Assembly: GCF_026210795.1 (NCBI RefSeq)
Contig: NC_089451.1
Coordinates: forward strand, 186,001-250,000
Direction: 5' to 3'
DNA length: 64,000 bases
DNA from: Rhizophagus irregularis
Taxonomy: Eukaryota; Glomeromycota; Glomeromycetes; Glomerales; Glomeraceae
Shown: piece after piece, positions 55,901 to 64,000 of the stretch
Numbering within the stretch: the first letter of the stretch is position 1
Layout: each line of letters opens with the position of its first letter
Translations under genes and position numbers: made by a program
Notes under the pieces: generated by a model
What the model was told of the DNA's origin: nothing
The model's database searches: none
Seen by the model: only the letters and a program-made list of their open reading frames with translations

Positions 55901-57767
55901 ATGGAGAATACGCTTAATCAATCTTATTCAGAAGGAACAAAGCCAAAAGTAAATCAAATGTACAAAGATTTTGAAGTGAGTATTAGTTTTGTAATGAACG
56001 AATGATTTAAGTTGCTGTAGCACACCTCAGGACTATTAGTCGGCTGGAGTGTTGAACTATTAGTTCGCTACAACTTCTTATATCATTTAAGCTTTTAAAC
56101 TTCTGTAACACACTTCAGGACTATTAGTCGGATGGAGTGTTGAACTATTAGTTCATTACAGGCTTTCCTCATTTATGAAATAAAAAAAAATATAAAGAAT
56201 GTTTATTACAGAATTTGTTTCTTTTTATATTAGGCTTGGAAGTTATCCGGAAGTCGAAGTGATTATTTTAAATCTATACCAGACTTGAAGAAAATCAAAA
56301 ACGAGGAAGCTATTCGACTGGAGCAGATAAAACCGTACAACTAGCTAAGATTAAGGTACCTTTTTTATTAATAGTTTACGTTTTTGAAATTTATTAATCC
56401 TTATTTTCTGTACAGTCGAAAAATTTGCAAGAACATACCACCACAGTAGTGGAATTCCATAGGAACATCACTGAAGATCTCACCACTATTAATCATGATG
56501 TGAAGACGACAAAAAGGGTGAGTCCTGTTAGACTTAAAGAATAATACATTGAAACCGACTTATCACTTTTCTTGCATGAAAGAAGTCGACTAGAAAAAGA
56601 AAATCAATACGTTATCGTTATACTGAAAGTTCAGATGAAAATCATTCGTCTGATCCAGACTACACAGAGAAATCAGAGAGAGTAAGTAATTTGATGTTTT
56701 TTCACAGTTTTACACGATTATAAATATTCTTATTCTAATTCTATTGAACTTATCAAGAAACAGGAATCAAGAAGATCAAAGCGATTACGGGAAAAAGCGA
56801 ACTGTGATGATATGGACAAAGGTGACATTATCGTAGAAACTTCAGAGGATAAAAATACATCACGTCCGGCTCAACCAACCATGATCTCAAATACCTCTGA
56901 AGATACTACTTTGTGCGAAATTACTCCAAGTACACCCCAGCAATTAAATACTTCAGAAGATTTCGCAACTTCACACGAAAGTACACCTTGTCCAACAGTT
57001 CATTCAGCTACAAGCACTTTAATAGCAACACCTAATAAACCCATTATCACGAAAGCAACATATGATGAATTTTCTGCACACATAATTTGTGCTTTTAATA
57101 CAACGATACATCTTGTCAAAGAAACGATCGAAGAACCAATGTATGAGAGAGTTAGAAATATGCTTCAGTCAAGAAACAAACTGGCTATGAGTGATTCGAT
57201 AATCAAAAACTCGAAAACATATTTCAAGCAAATTATTCTGAAATCGAATCTAAAATAATTTTGGAAACAAATATTAGAGATAATCAAACATCAGAAGAGA
57301 ATAGATTTATGTTCTTTATACGATGTGCGTTACTGGACTTTGTCTTTAGGTTTAGATATTTGATGCTGAAAGTCTTAGCCCGAGACATGCTTGAACGATC
57401 CTACATCGTCGAATGTCTGTTCCCAATTCTGCGAGCATTTCGCAATGCTTTTCCTGACGTCAAATACATGTGATTAGAAAAAGACGTAAGATCTATAAAG
57501 GAAGCGAACATCATGTTTACAAGTAATTTTGGGGAACGAAAAACAGATTTACTCATCCTCCGATTATCAGATGCAAGGGAGCTTTTGAATGTCGAAGTGT
57601 CTGGGCCTCCTTATAGATTAACAAAAAAACACACGGTTGGTGATGTTAAAAAACTACTAATTATGGCTATCTGCAGTTTGTGTCGGCTCCTTGGCAATAG
57701 CCTTGATTGCAATATTGAGGACGCAAAAAACGTTAAAACCTATAGTATCCAGGTCATAGGAGACCGA
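55901..57767 (+). pseudogene. Decayed multi-exon gene with possible PD-(D/E)XK-like C-terminus
   Basis: Exons with intact borders are 55901-55975, 56234-56355 (one frameshift), 56416-56517, 56583-56681 and from about 56758. They encode a basic, Ser-rich linker (KSTRKRKSIRYRYTESSDE). A Thr/Ser-rich frame runs to 57258, then after a frameshift 57261 onward continues with a TGA at 57471-57473. The C-terminal block, ERKTDLLILRLSDARELLNV then EVSGPPYRLTKKHTVGDVKK and IQVIGDR, is typical of a family I recall as abundant in Rhizophagus. It is cut after IQVIGDR by the LTR that starts at 57768. A nuclease fold is suggestion only. Confidence 0.6.
56015..56160. repeat. Duplicated 58-bp hairpin in an intron
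   Basis: Two copies, 56015-56072 and 56103-56160, lie in the first intron (55976-56233) of the decayed gene. Each starts CTGTA(G/A)CACAC, contains GGACTATTAGTCGG and GAACTATTAGTTC, and ends CTACA or TTACA complementary to its start. The inner palindrome GAACTATTAGTTC is the same as the core of the hairpins in hAT-like element 1. Confidence 0.75.
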
Positions 57768-58377
57768 TGTGACACGCCGCCCATAGGATATTAAAATAAA
57801 ATATCGTATGTTGCCACCGACGTGTTGAGTTCGTATAATATTTATGCTTGGTTTTAAAATAAAAATTAGTTACAAAAATTACGAAACATTATTTCTTACC
57901 GAAATTTTAAATTACGATAGTTTCTCTATATTTTCAATAAACCATTAATTAAAATGAAATAATTAATGTGGCACTTTTTACTCATAAGAAAAAGGCTAAA
58001 AGAATGTGTTTGTTTATTATTAAAGACGAAATAAAATTTTTATTTTCCAAAAATTGAATTGCGGAATTTCCTATTGAAATCCACTTGTATTTATACATTT
58101 TTAAGAAAAATATTTCTAATATTTCTAATATTTCTAATAAAATTTGAAGATCTATTATCATATGACTATCTCGTTACACTAAACTAAACTATAAATATAA
58201 TTTTATTGGCTAATTATTTATCCATCGGCTAAATATTTATCCATCACTTACTGTGCCATGTGACTTGTCACGTGACTTTGTGTTTCCAACTATTTCTTCT
58301 TATGTAACCATATCATGTGACTTACTGCGCCACAGGATTTACTGCGTCATTTATCTATTATATTTTCAGTTATTACA
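57768..58377 (-). repeat. 3' LTR of the gypsy retrotransposon (inferred borders)
   Basis: On the plus strand the segment begins TGTGACACGCC and ends CAGTTATTACA. It thus has TG...CA ends and lies directly next to a purine tract. A TATAAATA (minus strand, 58095-58088) could be the LTR promoter. The left border is inferred from where the coding homology of the interrupted gene stops; the right border from the purine tract. The partner LTR is outside the window, so the length (610 bp) is unverified. Confidence 0.6.
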
Positions 58378-58391
58378 TTTATCCTCCTCTT
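58378..58391 (-). other. Polypurine tract of the retrotransposon
   Basis: On the minus strand AAGAGGAGGATAAA immediately precedes the TGTAATAAC start of the LTR, the position where plus-strand DNA synthesis is primed in LTR retrotransposons. Confidence 0.65.
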
Positions 58392-58446
58392 GAAAAATTT
58401 ATGTCCCATAAATTAATTTAAGAATCGAATTCAGGTCTCAAACATA

Positions 58447-59670
58447 TTATATTACTATATATGGTTCAAATATTTCCCTATCAAAATATTCTTTTAACAA
58501 TTCTCCATTTACTGGTCTTCTTAAAATTCTTCCATTTAATTCTTTAATTTTGTACGATCCATTTATTATTACTTCATGTATATAATATGGTCCCTTCCAT
58601 TTTTCTTCTAATTTTCCTGTATGTGTTTTGTATTTCGCCGTGTTAAAGTATAATACTTTATCCCCTATTTGAAAGTTTTGTTTTCGTTTTCCAATTTTGT
58701 CATGATATTTCTTCTGTTGTTCTTGTGCTTTTTCAATATTCTTCTTTGCTTCATGTCTTTTTATTGGTAATTCTTCTATTATATGTTCTATTCTTTTAAT
58801 CACTGTAATTCCTTTAACTTCTTCATCATTTGGTAATATTACTCTTCTTCCATAAGTCAAATAAAATGGTGTCATTTTACTTGATTTCTGTATTTTACTT
58901 CTATATGCAAACAATATTGGTGCTATTCTTTGATCCCAATTTTTATCTTCATATTCTCTATTTCTATATATCGTTAATTTTTCTTTTACTAATTTTGCCA
59001 ATGATTCTATTAATGTTTTATTAAATCGTTCTACTAATCCATTTGTTTTAGGGTGATAAGGAGTCGAGAATTTATGTTGAACATTAAATTTTTCTGTAAG
59101 ATTTTTAGTTAATTAATTATTAAATTCTGATCCATTATCTGTAAGTATTTTCTTTGGACATCCATGTCGACAAATTATTTCTTCATAAATAAATTTTGAT
59201 ATTTCTTTTGCATTTGCTTCTTTTATTGCTTTTGCTTCTGGCCATTTTGTAAAGAAATCTATTGCTACTACTATATATTTATTTCCTTTTTCTGTTATTG
59301 GTAATGGTCCTATTACATCTATTCCAATCATATGAAAAGGTTCTTTTACTTCTATTGGATGTAATTCATGTAACCCTTGTGGATTATTTCTTCTTTGACA
59401 ATTATCACAACTTTTTACATATTTTTCTACATCTCGTTTCATATTCTTCCACCAATATTTTTCTTTTACTTTTTCATATGTAGCTTGAATCCCAAAATGT
59501 GCTGATAATTCATGATCATGCATCATATACATTATTCCTTCTAATTCAAATCTTCTTATTACTCTAAATTTATTTTCATCTTTAATTTTATATAAAACTC
59601 CATTTTCTTGTACGTATTTTTTTTCTTTTTCTATATTCTTTAAAATTTTATCATATTCTTTTTCATCCAT
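58447..59670 (-). pseudogene. Retrotransposon integrase, one in-frame stop
   Basis: Two blocks share one frame (59670-59113 and 59112-58447) and are separated only by a TAA at 59113-59115. The first has the H-H-C-C zinc domain (HDHELSAHFG, CDNCQRRN) and the first two catalytic Asp (GIDVIGPL, LTDNGSEF). The third catalytic residue (Glu in NGLVERFN) lies after the stop. The C-terminal part has FQIGDKVLYF and LEEKWKGPYYI, a GPY/F-type module of gypsy integrases that binds DNA. Without read-through the enzyme would be inactive. Confidence 0.85.
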
Positions 59671-59867
59671 TTGTTAATAAATTTTCTATTTCGTTTTCAA
59701 ATGGTAAAATAAATTTTATTTCTTTATCTTCAAATAATATGTAATGATAATTTATATTTGTATGAATTATAAATATATATATTTCCAATCCTATTCTTTC
59801 AACCATTTTTAATTTTTTATTTGTCTCATTATTCATTATTATTTATAATTTTTAACTTCTATCTTTC
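59671..59867 (-). other. Degraded linker between RNase H and integrase
   Basis: The frames of RNase H (ending at 59868) and integrase (starting at 59670) differ. The residues between them can be read only with shifts (for example NYHYILFEDKEIKFILPFEN), so at least one indel lies here. Confidence 0.5.
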
Positions 59868-61295
59868 TCATATTAACCTTGACATTGCATCAGCATTTTT
59901 ATTTTCTTTTCCTGGTCTATGTATTATTTCAAAATCATATTGTTGTAATTCCATCATCCATCTTCCTCTTCTTCCTTTAGGAACTTTTGATGTACTTATA
60001 AATCCTTTTAATGCTACATGGTCTGTTATTACTTTAAATTTTCTTCCAAATAAATATTTATGAAAATATTTTATTCCCCAAAATACTGCTAAACATTCTA
60101 ATTCTGTTATCGGATATCTTTTTTCTGCATTTACTAAACTTCTACTCGCATAACTAATAACTATTTCTCTATTATTTTCATCTAATTGTTCTAATATAGC
60201 TCCTAATCCTTCTCCTGATGCATCTGTTATTAATATAAATTCTTTTTCAAAATTTGGATGTTGTAATATCAGATAATTTATTAATTTTTCTTTTAATTCT
60301 TCTAATGCTTTTTGTTGTTTTTCTGTCCATACAAAAGGAACATTTTTTCTCATTAATTCCATTATTGGTTTTACTATTTTTGAATATCCTTTCACAAATT
60401 TTCTATAATATGAACATAATCCATTTATTTCTCTTATTTGTTTGATATTCTTTGGTGGTTTTAAATTTTTAATCTTTTCTATTTTCTTATCATCTGGTTT
60501 TAATCCATCCGTTCCTACTATATGTCCCAAATATTCTACATTCTTTTTCGCCCATTCACATTTCTTTAACTTTAACATCATATTCGCTTTTCTTAATTCT
60601 TCTAATACTATTTTTATATGTTGTAAATGTTCATTCCAATTTTTCGAATATATTATAATATCATCTATATATACATTCATAAATTTATCTAAGTATTCTT
60701 TAAATATTTTATTCATTGTTCTTTGAAATATTGCCGGTGCATTTTTTAATCCAAACGGCATAACATTAAATTCATATAATCCTTAACTACAAATAAATGC
60801 TGTCTTTTCTTTATCTTCTTCTTTCATTTCTATTTGCCAATATCCACTTGCTAAATCAATTGTTGTAAACCATTTTGCTACTCTAAATTTTTCTAATAAG
60901 TCATCTATTCTTGGTAAAGGATATGCGTCTGTTATCGTCATTTGATTTATTTTTCTAAAATCTATACAAAATCTTTTATCTCCTGTTTTCTTATTTACTA
61001 TTACTACTGGTGATGACCATGGACTACATGATTCTTGTATTATTTCTTCTTTTAACATTTTATCTATTTCTTTTTTTATTATTTCTCTATTTTCTGTATT
61101 TTCTCTATATGCTTTTTGATTTATTGGCGTTTCATCTTTTAACCTTATATTGCATTTTACTATATTTGTTTTACTTATTTTCTTGTCTCCATATATACAA
61201 ATATCTTCATATTCTTTAACTAAATTTTTTAATTCTTTCTCTTGTAATTTCTCTAAATCTTTATATTTTATTTCGTCTGTCCAATCTTCGTGCAT
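59868..61295 (-). pseudogene. Reverse transcriptase and RNase H, one in-frame stop
   Basis: One frame covers both blocks, broken by a TAA at 60783-60785 between AFICS and GLYEFNVMPFGL, where related elements have an uninterrupted sequence. Motifs seen are SPVVIVNKKTGDKRFCIDFR, TTIDLASGYWQI and the catalytic YIDDIIIYS. RNase H begins with ILITDASGEGLGAIL and includes ELECLAVFWGIKYF. It would copy the element's RNA into DNA. The frame starts about 30 residues upstream of the Met at 61295, overlapping the protease frame. Confidence 0.87.
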
Positions 61296-61327
61296 CTTTA
61301 ATGTCTCTCCATCATTATGGCCAAGAC

Positions 61328-61840
61328 CTAATAGTTTTCCTCTATAATATGTCCTTTTTCTTCATTATTTATTAAATATATTTCTCGTTCACTTGTTCCT
61401 TCATATTCATTTTCACTATCTTCATCTTCACTATCATCACTATCATTATCATTATTAATATTTTCGTCATTATTTTCATATTCTATTGGTATTTCAATAT
61501 CTTTTCCATCTTCTCTTAATATTAATGTCTTTTCATTATAGTCTATTATTCCTTTCTTTTCTTTTAACACATCATTTTCTAATATTAATTCTTTTTCTAC
61601 TGATTCTATTACGTCCATAATTATTTTCATTTCTGTATTTTCATTCATTTCTATTGTTATTTCTATTTTTCCTTTTGATGCTACTCTTATTCCGTTAGCC
61701 ATTATAAATCTAATATCACTCTTTTCTATTATTGGAATATTTAATTCTTTTCTCAATTTATCTGATATTAAACTGACTGATGCTCCTGAATCTATTATTA
61801 TTGATATTAATTTTCCTTTTATTATAACTTCACTTCTCAT
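61328..61840 (-). pseudogene. Retrotransposon aspartic protease
   Basis: IIIDSGASVSLISDKL carries the DSGA active-site motif of a pepsin-like retroviral-type protease, which would work as a dimer to process Gag and Pol. It is in the same frame as Gag, separated from it by a TGA (61895-61897). It ends in a Glu/Asp-rich tail at 61328, where the RT frame takes over by a one-base shift. Confidence 0.75.
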
Positions 61841-61894
61841 TACTCTAGTTTCACTTTTATTATCTGCACTTTTTATTTGTTGGTCCGAGTGTAG

Positions 61895-64000
61895 TCATGC
61901 ATTATTATCTTCATCATAATTTCTAGCTATTCTTCTAAATTTTGGATTTTCATCATAAATTTGTCCATATGTTATATTTGCTTTTTCATTATACATATCC
62001 ATTACATATTTTTCTGGTGGTACATTAACTCGTACTCTAATATTTTTATTTCCTCTTTTCATTTTCGGATTTGGACATTCTTTTATAAAATGACCTCTTA
62101 ATCCACATCTTTCACATTGGTTATGTATTCTTCTTGATCGATATGCTTTATCTCTATCTTCTTTATTAGAAAATCCTCTTTTTCTTTCACCATCAATATC
62201 CATTTTCATATCATATTCTCTCTTTGGTGGTATTGGAACATTTTCAATTTCCATTTCATCATCATCATTATCTAGATCTCTTCCATATTTTCTACCACTT
62301 CTTAAAGTTGGAAATATTTCTTTTTCATACTTATATGTTTCATAATTATTATAATAATTACCATTATCATAATTTCTATTATTGTCATAATATCTTTCGT
62401 GGTCTATTAAATTTATATTTCTATTATTACTATTATTTCTTCTTTCATTATTATTCCTATTAAAATTATTTTGCGTTCTATAATTATTCCTTCGTCCTAA
62501 TTGTGGACATTTTGGTCTTATATGACCTTCTTCATTGCATTCATAGCATCTCATAATTCTTGTATTTCTTGTATTTGTATTTCTATTTATATTTCTTTTT
62601 TGTTGATTTTTTATTTCATTTATCATTTCTCCCATAGCTATTTTTTCTGCTCTAAATTGTTCTAACGCTTTACTTAATTCATCAATATCTTTTTCATTGA
62701 CTGGCTTTTGCATTTTTTTATATATTTCATTTTCTTCTTTTTTATTCGTTTCTTCTTTTAAAATTTCTTCTATATTCTTTTCTTGTTTTATTTGTTCTAT
62801 ATTTACACCCGTTGTTTTCATTATCAATTCATTTTTAGCTTCTTCTTCTCCTCTTGCTGTATTAATTGCGTCATTTAAATTCGTTGGATTACTTCTTCTA
62901 ACTTGGTATCCCAATGTAGGTTCTAATCCTTGGATATAATAATTTACTTGATACATATCATGTAATGCTTGACCTCTAGTTGCAATTCTCAATATTGATC
63001 TAAACCTTCTATTATATTCTTCAACACTTTCATTTTTTTTTTTGTTTAATCCTTGTCAATTCTATCATTTTTCTTCTTTTAATATCTTCTCTAGTGAATC
63101 TATTAATTAATTTATTTTTCAAATTTCTATCATCATTATGATCACACCAGTTTACTAAATTAGCTGCTACTCTTTCTTTTTCCTCATTATACCATTGTAG
63201 TGCGGTTCCTCTTAAACATGTTATTGCTACATTTGCTTTATTTTGATTACATACATCTCCTCCAACATTTCCTTCTGTTCTTCCACTTACTGTAAATGCT
63301 ACTTCAAATTGTCTAATCCAATCGTTAACATCTTCATCTTCTTTTCCACTAAAAGTTGGCATACCTACTATTCCTCCCATTCCTGCAGTTTGAATTCTAT
63401 CTATTAAAATTTGTCCTGCTCCTAATACATTATCTAATGTATTAGGTGCGAGTCCTATAGCATTTTCTACTATTCTTTTTATTTGATCTTGATTTGCCAT
63501 ATCTAACAATATATTCTCTTGAAATAAATCTTGTAAATTATAATCAGATATTTCACTTTCACTATCAGAATTTTCAATATTTAATGAATTATTCGAATCT
63601 GAATTTTGACTTAAACCAAAACCTTCCGTATTTATAACATTTTCATTTTCGCTCTCAAATTCATTCTCATTAAAATCTTCAGTATTTTCTTCCCAAATCT
63701 CATATTCTTCTGGATCTAATATTTCTCCAATTTTTTCTGAATCATTTGCATCCTCTTCTTCTTCATTGTTTCCCTCTGTCTCTATTTGTTCTTCTAAATA
63801 TTTATCTAATATTTCTTTTATGACTCCTTCTAATTCATTCTTATTTTCTTGGAATAACTTTATAAACTTCCAATTTAAAATTTCTCCATCTGTATAACCC
63901 ATATTTATTATTCGTAATATTTCTCCTTCCGTTACTTCAACTTCTGCTCCTTCACATATTTTCTGTATTCTTTTTACTCTTAGTTCTGTTTTACTAATAT
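61895..64000 (-). pseudogene. Gag polyprotein, 5' end beyond the window, A11 frameshift
   Basis: The frame is open to the window edge; the Met at 63902 is only the first visible one. Acidic N-terminal sequence is followed by MPTFSGKEDEDVNDWIRQFE and CLRGTALQWYNEEK, the Ty3-type capsid (retrotrans_gag) signature. At an A11 run (63033-63043) the frame shifts and continues at 62992 with RIATRGQALHDMYQVNYYIQ. Two zinc knuckles (CYECNEEGHIRPKC and CERCGLRGHFIKEC) follow for RNA packaging. Ends at TGA 61895. Confidence 0.85.

Larger units (their letters stand above)
57768..64000 (-). mobile_element. Ty3/gypsy LTR retrotransposon, 5' part outside the window
   Basis: Minus-strand order from the right edge is Gag with zinc knuckles, protease, reverse transcriptase, RNase H, then integrase, followed by a purine tract and an LTR. 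Integrase after RNase H is the Ty3/gypsy order. The coding part is nearly continuous but contains single-base breaks and three in-frame stops, so it is a young but probably inactive copy. Its own LTR cuts a lineage-specific gene at 57767/57768. Confidence 0.9.

Noticed and set aside
58830-61219. Several plus-strand Phe/Leu/Tyr-rich ORFs
   Set aside because: Antisense shadows of the AT-rich retrotransposon pol genes.
62224-62463. His/Tyr/Phe-rich plus-strand ORF
   Set aside because: Antisense to the Asn/Arg-rich linker between the Gag zinc knuckles.

Overview
The window is AT-rich, gene-poor and repeat-rich eukaryotic DNA. Short introns (GT...AG, mostly 50-150 bp), a fungal-type nucleoporin, a bHLH factor with long Asn tracts, and several protein families I recognise as high-copy in Rhizophagus and its relatives point to an arbuscular mycorrhizal fungus (Glomeromycotina), probably Rhizophagus irregularis or a close relative. 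That assignment is inference. I saw no tRNA, rRNA or CRISPR.

Only three genes look intact. They are a one-exon multipass membrane protein of unknown function (3466-4371, +), an eight-exon Nup2/Nup50-type nucleoporin with a C-terminal Ran-binding domain (20435-22725, -), and a two-exon bHLH transcription factor (29009-31185, +). The last two are divergently oriented across about 6.3 kb of low-complexity DNA. A 64-codon ORF at 2436 may be a fourth gene.

Layout. 1-8 kb: a truncated repetitive-family ORF cut off by a GATATC-rich inverted repeat, the membrane protein, and a decayed spliced gene. 8-12 kb: a decayed Helitron on the minus strand (Pif1 helicase and HUH Rep). 11.7-15.7 kb: a fold-back MITE nested in an older inverted repeat, then a decayed mobile-element-like gene. 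16-34 kb: the two conserved genes in long non-coding DNA with small MITEs and minisatellites. 34-40 kb: palindromes, a 172-bp tandem array and a decayed gene. 40.9-45.6 kb: a Myb/SANT pseudogene and a large decayed transposase gene. 46.5-49.9 kb: a hAT-like element, satellites and an internally deleted Tc1 element. 52-57.8 kb: two decayed lineage-specific genes, one split by a second hAT-like element and the other cut by an LTR. 57.8-64 kb: a Ty3/gypsy retrotransposon on the minus strand that runs off the window.

The most unusual feature is a pair of related non-autonomous elements at 46558-47801 and 53197-54670. Both have hAT-type ends (YARNG, 8-bp target duplications that can be read exactly) and TTGCGGAAT-type subterminal repeats. 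Each is filled with a tandem array of about 13 or about 23 short perfect or near-perfect hairpins. The two arrays have different loop cores, so each array seems to have expanded or been homogenised within its own copy. The same GAACTATTAGTTC palindrome also occurs twice in an intron at 56.0-56.2 kb.
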